This document shows, one piece after another, positions 1-5,958 of a stretch of 6,042 nucleotides of DNA. The translations under genes and the position numbers were made by a program. This DNA is from Planctomycetia bacterium (GTDB lineage: Bacteria; Planctomycetota; Phycisphaerae; Phycisphaerales; SM1A02): NCBI GenBank assembly GCA_005804005.1, contig SYPI01000188.1, positions 1-6,042 of the forward strand, read 5' to 3'. Under the pieces are notes generated by a model. That model saw only the letters and a program-made list of their open reading frames with translations, searched no databases and was not told where the DNA came from. Each line of letters starts with the position of its first letter. Within the stretch, counting starts at the first letter, position 1.

Positions 1-492
1 GATGAGTTCAAGTACGACTCCCTGCGAGATCCGCTCTCCGCCGTGGCGGGCGATGGCGTGCGCGGCCTCGTGGCCGAGCACAGCCGCCAGCATGTCATCG
101 GTGTCGGCCACATCGAGCATGCCGGTGTAGACGGCGCAGTCGCCCCCCGGAAGCGCCCAAGCGTTCACCGTCTTTGGGTCATCCACCAGCACGATGCGCC
201 AGTCGAAGCGCCGAGCGATCTCCGGATGCCGGCGGTTGGCCGCTTCGAAGACCCGGCCCGCCACCCGCTGAACCCGCTCGTACTGCGGCCCACTGCTGAT
301 GATCTTGGCCGCCGGACCGCCCGGCTGCCGGGCCTCATCAAAGGCTTCATCACCGAGGCGGATCTCCTGGTCGACAGACATCACATTGAACTGTTGTCGA
401 CCGGTTCCTGAAACTCGGGTGCAGCCGCTGGCCACGGCAACCCCGAGGACCAACGCCGCAGCAAACGTCCGAGCCGGAACTCTCAGCGACAT
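1..492 (-). CDS. M48 family zinc metalloprotease, lipoprotein (partial, C-terminus beyond the left edge)
   Basis: The reading frame is open for 164 codons from the ATG at 492 to the left edge, so the C-terminal part is missing. Seen: a lipoprotein signal peptide with basic n-region (R4, R8), hydrophobic stretch 10-20 and lipobox A-S-G-C with the lipidated Cys at residue 24. Then follows an M48-type region beginning 'MSVDQEIRLGDEAF' (38-51). Residues 141-150 read HEAAHAIARH, the HExxH zinc motif with the Glu as general base, preceded by 'NAWALPGG' (110-117), which is typical just ahead of this helix. The third zinc ligand, a downstream Glu, lies outside the window. Known for the family: envelope-anchored proteases of the LoiP/YcaL/BepA kind degrade misfolded envelope proteins. 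The exact substrate here is unknown. The start is fixed by the signal peptide. The gene diverges from the HD-GYP gene, and a TACAGT box lies 7 nt upstream of the ATG. Confidence 0.92.
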   Translation of the reverse strand, partial: MSLRVPARTFAAALVLGVAVASGCTRVSGTGRQQFNVMSVDQEIRLGDEAFDEARQPGGPAAKIISSGPQYERVQRVAGRVFEAANRRHPEIARRFDWRIVLVDDPKTVNAWALPGGDCAVYTGMLDVADTDDMLAAVLGHEAAHAIARHGGERISQGVVLELI

Positions 493-513
493 GCGGGGAA
501 CTGTACCCCCCGC
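493..513. repeat. Inverted repeat GCGGGG-N9-CCCCGC in the divergent start region
   Basis: The 6-bp arms at 493-498 and 508-513 are perfect reverse complements separated by 9 nt. The repeat starts immediately upstream of the M48 start codon and encloses its putative -10 box. It could be an operator or an RNA hairpin, but short GC palindromes are common in DNA this GC-rich, so function is uncertain. Confidence 0.3.
500..505 (-). promoter_or_regulatory. Candidate -10 box (TACAGT) for the M48 gene, leaderless type
   Basis: On the minus strand TACAGT ends 7 nt before the ATG at 492. It fits the TANNNT pattern of -10 boxes, and the spacing would place the transcription start at or next to the A of the ATG. 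No Shine-Dalgarno sequence lies at normal distance; the only purine tract, a G6 run at 506-511, ends 13 nt away. No convincing -35 is visible. The box lies inside the loop of a GCGGGG/CCCCGC inverted repeat (493-498 and 508-513). Confidence 0.4.
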
Positions 514-518
514 GTCGG

Positions 519-524
519 TATTCT
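519..524 (+). promoter_or_regulatory. Candidate -10 box (TATTCT) for the HD-GYP gene, leaderless type
   Basis: TATTCT ends 8 nt before the GTG at 533. The same hexamer precedes the sugar dehydrogenase gene (4635-4640). There is no properly spaced Shine-Dalgarno: the only purine-rich stretch, GGACAGG (525-531), ends 1 nt from the GTG. The box supports 533 as the start, because it would lie inside the gene if translation began at the ATG at 491. Confidence 0.4.
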
Positions 525-532
525 GGACAGGC

Positions 533-2089
533 GTGACTTGGCGACTTCACGGCTCGGCCCCCGATGAAGAACGAACCTTTGATTTGAGCCCGCCCGGGCC
601 GGCGACCATCGGCCGCGCACTCGGACAAACGATCCGGCTGGCACCGCGACTGGTCTCGCGCGAACACGCCGAACTGCATTGGGTTGTCGCCATGCACGGC
701 GAACCCGAGCACTGGCGCTTGCGCGACAAGCACTCAAGCGGCGGGGTTTTCCTGAATGGCGTGCGGCTGGCGCCGGGTGGTGAAGTGCGCCTCGAACACG
801 GCGATCTGGTGGAGATTCGGCCGTGGGTCTTCCGCGTGGAGAACGCCACTCGGCGGAGTTCCCAGCCGGAACCAACACTGCGCGTGGCTTCGCAGGCCGG
901 ATACTCAGATGCCCAGTTGCAGGAGATGGTGGTCCGCGCTCCGGGCGAACTGGCGCAGGCCCACCTGCTGCGCCTGCTCGAAGCCAGCGAGCAGATTGCC
1001 GCCGCCGCAGACGAGGGGGAGATCGCCCGCGCCGCGGTGGGGGCGCTGGTGGCGGCCACCGGATTCACCAATGTAGCCCTGCTGCGTCCCGGCGCGATCG
1101 AGGGCACCGTGGAGAGCGTCGCCTCCGTCGGCGACATCCTCGACATGACCGGGGCGGCCAAGGTCAGCCTCAGTCTGCTGAAGCGATCGCGCACCGCACC
1201 GTATGTCCTACGCGGGCAAATGGCGGCGGGGGCCACACTGGCGGCCAGCATCGCCTCACTCAACATTGATCAGGCGATCAGCGTGCCGGTCTCGGCTGGC
1301 GACACCTTCTACGGCTGGCTCTACCTCGACAACCGGCAAGGATCCCGGTCGGAAGCGCACGAACATGAGGCATCCGGACTGGCGGCGGCCATCGCCCGCA
1401 TGGCTGGAATGGCGCTCTCCAGCGTCTCACGGCTGCGCATGCAACAGCGCTTCCTAGAAGAGCAGAAGGAGATGTTCTCCGGGACGGTGCGGGCGCTGAT
1501 TGCCACCATCGATGCCAAGGATCCGTACACCCGCGGCCACTCCGACCGGGTCAGCGAGTTCGCGGCCCTGCTGGCCCAAGCGGTGCAATGCGAGCCGGAC
1601 ATGGTCGAGCAAGTGCGAATGTGCGGTTTGGTGCACGACATCGGCAAGATCGGCGTGCCAGAGGAAATCCTGCGCAAGCCCGCGCGGCTCACCGATGCGG
1701 AGTTTGATCGAATCAAGGAGCACCCGGCGATCGGCCACCGAATCCTGCGCGACATCTCCCAGATGCGCGATTTGCTCCCGGGCGTCCTTGAACACCACGA
1801 ACGCTGGGATGGCCGAGGCTATCCCGGCGGCTTGGCTGGCGACACCATCAGCCGACTCGGGCGGATCATCTGTATCGCCGACTGCTTCGATGCCATGACC
1901 AGCGCCCGCTTCTACCGGCCAGCGCGGCCGGTGGGGGAGGTGCTGGAAGAAATCCGCCGCTGTTTGGGCACGCATTTCGACCCGGAACTCGGAGCAGCAT
2001 TTCTATTGATTCCCGTGGCGCAGCTGGAAGCGCTGATCGCTCCGCCGGTGATGCCCGGACTGGTGGGCGAAGCGGTCGCGCGAAGTTGA
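533..2089 (+). CDS. FHA-GAF-HD-GYP protein, probable cyclic-di-GMP phosphodiesterase
   Basis: A 518-residue cytoplasmic three-domain signalling protein; numbering is from the GTG at 533. An FHA phosphothreonine-binding domain spans about 2-103, with IGRA (26-29), SREH (42-45) and SSGGVFLNG (68-76) matching the conserved binding loops. A GAF-like sensor domain spans about 145-297, and a helical linker about 298-325 leads into an HD-GYP domain at about 326-500. The HD-GYP metal and catalytic residues look complete: H336, H368-D369 (HDIGKIG), H397, H421-H422 in the full signature HHERWDGRGYP (421-431), and D450 (IADCFDAMTS). Known for the family: hydrolysis of cyclic-di-GMP to pGpG or GMP. No GGDEF or response-receiver domain is present, so input would come through FHA (a partner phosphorylated by a Ser/Thr kinase) and GAF (a small ligand). 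Start choice: the in-frame ATG at 491 would overlap the opposing M48 start codon, while GTG 533 begins just before FHA strand 1 and follows a -10-like box. The domain call is firm; the start is less so. Confidence 0.93.
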   Translation: MTWRLHGSAPDEERTFDLSPPGPATIGRALGQTIRLAPRLVSREHAELHWVVAMHGEPEHWRLRDKHSSGGVFLNGVRLAPGGEVRLEHGDLVEIRPWVFRVENATRRSSQPEPTLRVASQAGYSDAQLQEMVVRAPGELAQAHLLRLLEASEQIAAAADEGEIARAAVGALVAATGFTNVALLRPGAIEGTVESVASVGDILDMTGAAKVSLSLLKRSRTAPYVLRGQMAAGATLAASIASLNIDQAISVPVSAGDTFYGWLYLDNRQGSRSEAHEHEASGLAAAIARMAGMALSSVSRLRMQQRFLEEQKEMFSGTVRALIATIDAKDPYTRGHSDRVSEFAALLAQAVQCEPDMVEQVRMCGLVHDIGKIGVPEEILRKPARLTDAEFDRIKEHPAIGHRILRDISQMRDLLPGVLEHHERWDGRGYPGGLAGDTISRLGRIICIADCFDAMTSARFYRPARPVGEVLEEIRRCLGTHFDPELGAAFLLIPVAQLEALIAPPVMPGLVGEAVARS

Positions 2090-2093
2090 ACCA

Positions 2094-2106
2094 GCGCCCG
2101 GGGCGC
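2094..2106. terminator. Short GC palindrome in the convergent gap, possible bidirectional terminator
   Basis: GCGCCCGGGGCGC is a 13-nt palindrome around a central G; as RNA it gives a 5-bp stem with a 3-nt loop on either strand. It lies in the 21-nt gap between the ends of the HD-GYP gene and the RNase H-like gene, where a shared terminator is expected. No T-run follows on either strand, so it is not a canonical intrinsic terminator. Confidence 0.3.
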
Positions 2107-2110
2107 ACCA

Positions 2111-2872
2111 TCACTTGCGGCCGAAGTCGGCGGGATTCTCGCCGAATCGCGCAGTCTCCCAGAGTCGCACCCGAGCCCCGCGCGAGAGCAGCGCCTGACG
2201 CTGCGGGGACTCAAGCCACGACTCCGCCGAAGCAACCGCCGCCGCGAACGAGCTGTCACAATCCTCGCGGAAGTTGATCGTGGTCTTCAGCGCGCCCTTG
2301 GTGAGCCAAGAGATTGCGGTGACCGAGTCGCTCCAAATGCTCCTTGGCGAAAACTCGCTGCGGGCGCAACGGCCCAGCGCCTCAACCAGCGCGAGGAACT
2401 CGCCGAGGTTGTTGTGCCCTCGTTCGAAGCGCGGGCTGTGAAAGCACTCCTTCCACTGGCCGTCGGGTTGTCGGATCATCCCGCGCCACTCCGTCGGCCC
2501 GATCAGCCGCTGGCCAAACTTGGAGCAGTCCACCACCAAGTCGCCCGCCTGTGCTGGCGAATCGGGCAACGAACTCGTCGTCACCACCGGGGCGGCTCGC
2601 GATCCGACTGGCTGCCCGAGCACCTCCGCCAGCCGCTTAGCCAGCGCCCCCTGCGGCACAACACTGATTCGCCCTTTGGAGTTCAGGTGCACCTGCACCT
2701 TGCCCAATCGGTCGGCGCCAGAAGTGACTTCGTTCGACACCTCAAGGTCGGCGCGGCCCCAGGTGCCCTCATCGAGTATTGACTTGCGCATCACGAAGAG
2801 GCCAGCCGCCTCGATTCGGGTGGTTGCCTCGACGATTGCCGCTTCCAGTCTCTCCAGTTGCGCTCTTTGCAT
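2111..2872 (-). CDS. RNase H-fold protein with an unrecognised N-terminal domain
   Basis: A 253-residue protein without signal peptide or membrane segments, so probably cytoplasmic. The C-terminal half (about 110-253) reads as a ribonuclease HI fold. D115 is in 'DLVVDCS'; E158 in 'NNLGEFLALVEAL' matches the usual TNNxAEL-type helix; D182 is in 'IWSDSVTAISWL'; D249 is in 'GENPADFGRK'. The spacings (43, 24, 67) are close to those of the E. coli RNase HI set D10-E48-D70-D134 (38, 22, 64), so the active site looks intact. Only four residues follow the last Asp, so the C-terminal tail of RNase HI is absent. Residues 1-90 are a helix rich in Ala, Glu and Arg (1-23) followed by a mixed segment 'KVQVHLNSKGRISVVPQGAL' (58-77) that I do not recognise; it does not resemble the viroplasmin/hybrid-binding domain. 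Expected activity, by inference, is cleavage of RNA in RNA:DNA hybrids. It is the last gene of the unit, starting 6 nt after the AI-2E stop, with no clear Shine-Dalgarno. The fold is well supported; the substrate is not. Confidence 0.8.
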   Translation of the reverse strand: MQRAQLERLEAAIVEATTRIEAAGLFVMRKSILDEGTWGRADLEVSNEVTSGADRLGKVQVHLNSKGRISVVPQGALAKRLAEVLGQPVGSRAAPVVTTSSLPDSPAQAGDLVVDCSKFGQRLIGPTEWRGMIRQPDGQWKECFHSPRFERGHNNLGEFLALVEALGRCARSEFSPRSIWSDSVTAISWLTKGALKTTINFREDCDSSFAAAVASAESWLESPQRQALLSRGARVRLWETARFGENPADFGRK

Positions 2873-2878
2873 CGTGGG

Positions 2879-3937
2879 CTACCGAGGATTGTTCCCGGCA
2901 GTCGGCCCGAGGATCGCCGACACCCAGCGCAGTTCATCCACGTTGTCGAGGGCAATCTTGGCAAGGATGGTCAATGGCACGCAGAGGAACATGCCCACCG
3001 GCCCGAGCACCCAGCCCCAGAACACCAGGCTCAGTAGCACCGCGGGTGCACTTAGCCCGAGGCGACGGCCGAAGAGGCGTGGCTCCAGTACCTGACCGAT
3101 GGCCACATTGATGGCCAGGTAGAGCCCCAGCACCACGGCGGCGCGTGGAATTCCGAACTGCACCAGCGCCAGCAGCACCGCGGGAACGCCAGCGACGATC
3201 GCGCCGATGATTGGCACATAGTTCAGCAGGAATGCCAGCAGCCCGATTGGCAGGGCGTAGTCGACTCCGCAAGCCCACAAGAGCAGCCAAGTGCTGACCC
3301 CAGTGAGGGCGCTGGTCTGGGTCTTCACCGCCAGATAGGTGCGCATGGCATCAACCACTCGGGCGGTGCGGGCGGCAGCGGCCTGATTCTCGCCGCTGCT
3401 GTGGGCGTCATCGTCCCCGAGGGCATCGCGCACGCGGGCGGTCATAGCCGGGGCTTCGGCCAGCAGGAAACAGGCCATAACCAGCACGAAGAACCCGTCG
3501 CGCAGAATCCCGAGAGCCGCGCCCAGACCGGTGCCGAACCAAGAGAGCACTAAGTTTGGATCGAACATGGCGCCCAACTGCAATCGCTCTCGCGGAACGC
3601 CGATGCGCTCCAGGTACGACTGCGCCTCAGACAGCCGGGACTGAAGAATGGCCTGGTACTCCGGCATCTGCTGGGTGAAAGAGAGGATGGCCTGCGTCGC
3701 CACACCGCCCGCGACCACGCTGGCCACCACCAGGGTGAGCACAACGATGGTGACCGCCAGCCAGGCCTTCACGCCGCGGCGCATGAGCGCCCCAACCACC
3801 GGCATGCAGACCACCGCTAGGAATACCGCCGCGACCAGCGGCACGATCAGCGACGCCGCGGCGCGCATGCCGGCGATCACCACCACGGCGGCGGCCAGTG
3901 AGACCACGATGCGCACGCCCTTGCTGGTTTCGCTCAT
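2879..3937 (-). CDS. AI-2E family (PF01594) integral membrane transporter-like protein
   Basis: A 352-residue inner-membrane protein. Hydrophobic segments lie at roughly 8-23, 27-47, 58-83, 131-160, 208-224, 226-258, 264-283 and 295-325, a usual AI-2E layout, with the soluble amphipathic region (about 84-130) between the third and fourth. Family hallmarks seen are YLAVKTQTSALTG (201-213), the stretch around 'LLNYVPIIGAIVAGVP' (237-252), 'EPRLFGRRLGLS' (285-296) and 'FWGWVLGPVGMFLCVPLT' (306-323). Members have been linked to autoinducer-2 export and to ion/proton antiport, but the substrate cannot be read from the sequence. An acidic loop 'DALGDDDAHSSGENQ' (171-185) lies between membrane regions. 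Start choice: the ATG at 3937 overlaps the TGA of the upstream hydrolase as ATGA, typical of translational coupling. An in-frame ATG at 3991 would add 18 polar residues within the upstream gene and is less likely. Second gene of the minus-strand unit. Confidence 0.92.
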   Translation of the reverse strand: MSETSKGVRIVVSLAAAVVVIAGMRAAASLIVPLVAAVFLAVVCMPVVGALMRRGVKAWLAVTIVVLTLVVASVVAGGVATQAILSFTQQMPEYQAILQSRLSEAQSYLERIGVPRERLQLGAMFDPNLVLSWFGTGLGAALGILRDGFFVLVMACFLLAEAPAMTARVRDALGDDDAHSSGENQAAAARTARVVDAMRTYLAVKTQTSALTGVSTWLLLWACGVDYALPIGLLAFLLNYVPIIGAIVAGVPAVLLALVQFGIPRAAVVLGLYLAINVAIGQVLEPRLFGRRLGLSAPAVLLSLVFWGWVLGPVGMFLCVPLTILAKIALDNVDELRWVSAILGPTAGNNPR

Positions 3938-4593
3938 GGCAGATCTCGGATGCGCATGTTGCGAAACTCCACCAGATCTCCGTGGCCACACAGCGCGATG
4001 CGACCGGCCGAGCGGCGCAGCCCCGGATGCCTGGTGCCATCGGGAGTGCCGTGCCGGGCCAGCGTGCTGAGGTCGGCGTCAACGATCACCGTGCCATTCA
4101 GCGTCACGCGGATGTGCGACCCATCGGCCAGGATCTCCTGTTCATTCCACTCTCCACCCGGTGCCAGCGCCCCGCGTTTGGCGGGGACCACGCCGTAGAT
4201 CGAGCCGTGATGCTGCCACGGTTTCAGGTGTGCCGTCGCGGCGTAGCCGACATCTAGCACCTGAATCTCCATTCCGGAGTAGGCGGGGTTCTCTCCCGGC
4301 ATCGTGCGGATGCCGATGCCGTTGTTGGCCATGGGCGAGAGCTTGAACTCAAACCGCAGGATGAAGTTGGCATGGTCGGCGACAGTCAGCAGATTGCCGC
4401 CTTCCGGAGTGGCCACGATCACGCCGTCAGTCCATTGGTAACCAGCGTGGTCGCCTGACCAGGCGGCCATCTGTGGATCATCAGACAGCGAGACAAAGTC
4501 CGGTTCGGTTGTTCGGCTCGATCCAGCATCCTGCGCCCCCGCGGCAGCGATGAACAAGAGCGCCAGTCCGATGAGTCCAGACGCCGGATGCAT
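3934..4593 (-). CDS. Secreted DUF1080 / 3-keto-disaccharide hydrolase domain protein
   Basis: 219 residues. A signal peptide is seen at about 1-20 (hydrophobic 6-18, cleavage likely near AGA-QD), so the protein is periplasmic or exported. The rest is one PF06439 (DUF1080) concanavalin-like beta-sandwich. Seen in order: 'FVSLSDDPQMAAWSGD' (33-48), 'FILRFEFKLSPMANNGIGIR' (77-96), 'YSGMEIQVLDVG' (105-116), 'HHGSIYGVVPAK' (128-139), 'GEWNEQEILADGSHIRVTLN' (147-166) and 'HPGLRRSAGRIALCGHG' (189-205) with the closing 'VEFRNMRIRDL'. Length is normal for a single-domain member. Known for the family: some members cleave 3-keto-glycosides or 3-keto-disaccharides; many are untested. It is the first gene of a unit with the AI-2E and RNase H-like genes and is divergent from a sugar dehydrogenase, which fits a sugar-processing role. 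A TATCCT box ends 6 nt before the ATG and no Shine-Dalgarno is visible. Confidence 0.92.
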   Translation of the reverse strand: MHPASGLIGLALLFIAAAGAQDAGSSRTTEPDFVSLSDDPQMAAWSGDHAGYQWTDGVIVATPEGGNLLTVADHANFILRFEFKLSPMANNGIGIRTMPGENPAYSGMEIQVLDVGYAATAHLKPWQHHGSIYGVVPAKRGALAPGGEWNEQEILADGSHIRVTLNGTVIVDADLSTLARHGTPDGTRHPGLRRSAGRIALCGHGDLVEFRNMRIRDLP

Positions 4594-4599
4594 TCGGTG

Positions 4600-4605
4600 A
4601 GGATA
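4600..4605 (-). promoter_or_regulatory. Candidate -10 box (TATCCT) for the DUF1080 unit, leaderless type
   Basis: On the minus strand TATCCT ends 6 nt before the ATG at 4593, the distance expected if the A of the start codon is the first transcribed base. There is no Shine-Dalgarno and no recognisable -35. It is the near mirror image of the TATTCT box at 4635-4640 serving the opposite gene. Confidence 0.45.
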
Positions 4606-4607
4606 TC

Positions 4608-4634
4608 GGCGCTTCGGCCCCGGTTGCTAGCGCC
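4608..4634. promoter_or_regulatory. Inverted repeat GGCGCT-N15-AGCGCC centred in the divergent promoter, possible operator
   Basis: The arms at 4608-4613 and 4629-4634 are perfect 6-bp reverse complements, centred at 4621, within about 1 bp of the middle of the 53-bp spacer and of the midpoint between the two opposed -10 boxes. The right arm abuts the plus-strand -10 box directly and the left arm is 2 bp from the minus-strand one. A dimeric regulator bound here would cover both promoters. The arms are short and GC-rich, so chance remains possible. Confidence 0.35.
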
Positions 4635-4640
4635 TATTCT
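4635..4640 (+). promoter_or_regulatory. Candidate -10 box (TATTCT) for the sugar dehydrogenase gene, leaderless type
   Basis: TATTCT ends 6 nt before the ATG at 4647. The intervening CTGCGC contains no Shine-Dalgarno and there is none further upstream. The weak -35 candidate region around 4611-4617 (GCTTCGG) does not resemble TTGACA. Confidence 0.45.
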
Positions 4641-4646
4641 CTGCGC

Positions 4647-5942
4647 ATGAATCTACTCGCCGTTCAACGGACTAAGGTCGCCGCAGTCGCCATCGGTGTC
4701 GGGCTGGCGGCTCTCGCCGGGGCAGGCGCCGAGCCGCCCCACGACGACGCCACGCCGGTGGAGATCCCAAAGATTCGACTGCTGCCGATGTGGCCCGGAG
4801 TCAAGCTTCGTCGTCCGATCCAGATCGTGCCCATGCCGGGAGCGGACAAGCGCGTCTTCATCGTCGAGCAGGCCGGGCGCGTGGTTGAACTTGATCCGAC
4901 CACACCCGAGCAGGTCGCGGCCTCCGAGTGGCTGGACATCCGCGACCGCGTGAACGACGCCAACAATGAGGAAGGCCTGCTGGCCCTCGCCTTCCACCCC
5001 AAGGTTGCTCAGAATCGTCAGGTGTACCTCTATTACTGCGCTGAGCCGCCGCGCCGTCAAGTGCTTTCGCGCATGACCCTGGACACCGACGGTCGGCCTG
5101 ACCCATCGAGCGAGGAAGTCCTGCTGGAGATTGCCGATCCGGCCTGGAACCACAACGGCGGGACGATTCTGTTCGGCAGTGACGGGTACCTCTATCTATC
5201 GACCGGCGACGGCGGCTCGGGCTACGACCCATGGGGCAACGGACAGAACCTCAACGTGCTGCTGGCCAAGGTGCTGCGCATTGATGTCGATCGCGCCGCC
5301 GACGGGCTGCCCTACGCCATCCCGGCGGACAATCCGTTCGTCGACCAAGCCGGAGCCCGCGGCGAAATCTGGGCCTACGGTCTGCGCAATGTTTGGCGCA
5401 TGAGCTTCGACCGCAAGACGGGCGACCTCTGGGGCGGCGATGTTGGTCAGAATGCCTACGAGGAAATCGATCTCATCAAGCGCGGCGGCAACTATGGCTG
5501 GCGACCGCGCGAGGGCTTCCACGCCACTCCCGGCGTGTCCGATTCAGCCGAGGCCAGCCCGCGGTTCATCGAGCCAGTAGCCGAGTATCCGCGTCGACAG
5601 GGGGTATCGGTTACCGGCGGCTTCGTCTCCCGCGGCGCCGCGGAACCGGCGCTAGACGGCATCTACCTATACGCCGACTATGCCTATGGGAATTACTGGG
5701 GCCTGCGTTGGCAGGGCGGAGAGCTCCGCGCGGGCCCGACGATAGTGCTTCGTAAGGGCGGGTTCTTCCCAGCCTCATTCGGTGAACTGAATGACGGCAC
5801 GCTGCTTGTCTGCGGCACCGAAGGCGGGGAGAACGGTCGGGGTTCGGTGTTCCGAATTCACGCCATTGGAGCCCCAAAGCCCGTCCCGGGGGAGATTCCT
5901 CCGGCAAATCAGACCGTTCCACCAGGGTCCACTTCCAACTGA
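4647..5942 (+). CDS. Secreted PQQ-type glucose/sorbosone dehydrogenase family protein
   Basis: 431 residues with an N-terminal signal peptide (about 1-28, hydrophobic 11-26, cleavage near AGA-EP), so exported. The remainder is a six-bladed beta-propeller of the soluble PQQ glucose dehydrogenase / sorbosone dehydrogenase family (PF07995). Seen: 'GVKLRRPIQIVPMPGADKRV' (51-70), 'VFIVEQAGRVV' (70-80), 'NEEGLLALAFHP' (107-118), 'WNHNGGTILFGSDGYLYLST' (167-186) carrying H169 at the place of the catalytic His of soluble GDH, 'IWAYGLRNVWRMSFD' (241-255) with R247-N248 at the PQQ-contact position, 'GDVGQNAYEEIDLIKRGGNY' (264-283) and 'SVTGGFVSRG' (321-330). The expected reaction is oxidation of an aldose or related sugar using PQQ, with electrons passed to an external acceptor; the substrate is unknown. 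The C-terminal tail (from about 410) is proline-rich and probably disordered. It heads a plus-strand unit, with the next gene 16 nt downstream, and is divergent from the DUF1080 hydrolase. ATG 4647 places the signal peptide correctly. Confidence 0.92.
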   Translation: MNLLAVQRTKVAAVAIGVGLAALAGAGAEPPHDDATPVEIPKIRLLPMWPGVKLRRPIQIVPMPGADKRVFIVEQAGRVVELDPTTPEQVAASEWLDIRDRVNDANNEEGLLALAFHPKVAQNRQVYLYYCAEPPRRQVLSRMTLDTDGRPDPSSEEVLLEIADPAWNHNGGTILFGSDGYLYLSTGDGGSGYDPWGNGQNLNVLLAKVLRIDVDRAADGLPYAIPADNPFVDQAGARGEIWAYGLRNVWRMSFDRKTGDLWGGDVGQNAYEEIDLIKRGGNYGWRPREGFHATPGVSDSAEASPRFIEPVAEYPRRQGVSVTGGFVSRGAAEPALDGIYLYADYAYGNYWGLRWQGGELRAGPTIVLRKGGFFPASFGELNDGTLLVCGTEGGENGRGSVFRIHAIGAPKPVPGEIPPANQTVPPGSTSN

Positions 5943-5947
5943 TTCCA

Positions 5948-5952
5948 AGAGG
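5948..5952 (+). promoter_or_regulatory. Shine-Dalgarno AGAGG before the last gene
   Basis: AGAGG lies 6 nt upstream of the ATG at 5959, in the 16-nt gap after the dehydrogenase stop. It fixes that start and contrasts with the absence of such a site before the four divergently transcribed first genes. Confidence 0.6.
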
Positions 5953-5958
5953 CGAACA

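Noticed and set aside
43..411. A 122-codon plus-strand open frame at the left edge
   Set aside because: It is antisense to the M48 gene, whose lipobox and HExxH motif show the true coding strand.
299..532. Longer N-terminus for the HD-GYP protein (starts at 299 or 491)
   Set aside because: A start at 299 would place the N-terminus antisense to the M48 gene. A start at 491 would overlap the opposing start codon and add 14 residues with no FHA character; it stays a minor alternative.
547..1266. A 239-codon open frame on the minus strand
   Set aside because: It lies wholly inside the FHA-GAF part of the HD-GYP gene, is rich in Arg, Ser, Ala and Pro with no domain, and is the usual antisense artefact of GC-rich coding DNA.
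1294..1846. Direct 13-bp repeat GGCTGGCGACACC at 1294-1306 and 1834-1846
   Set aside because: Both copies encode an A-G-D-T stretch in different domains of one protein; there is no further similarity, so it is a codon-use coincidence.
2111..2872. RNase H-like gene as a remnant of a retron, group II intron or retrotransposon
   Set aside because: There is no reverse transcriptase motif, structured intron RNA, terminal repeat or target duplication nearby, and the gene is intact and fits within an operon.
2520..3095. A 191-codon plus-strand open frame
   Set aside because: It crosses the junction of two well-supported minus-strand genes and shows no recognisable motif.
3938..3991. Upstream ATG at 3991 for the AI-2E gene
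   Set aside because: It would add 18 polar residues within the DUF1080 gene, whereas the ATG at 3937 gives the typical ATGA coupling and begins right before the first membrane segment.
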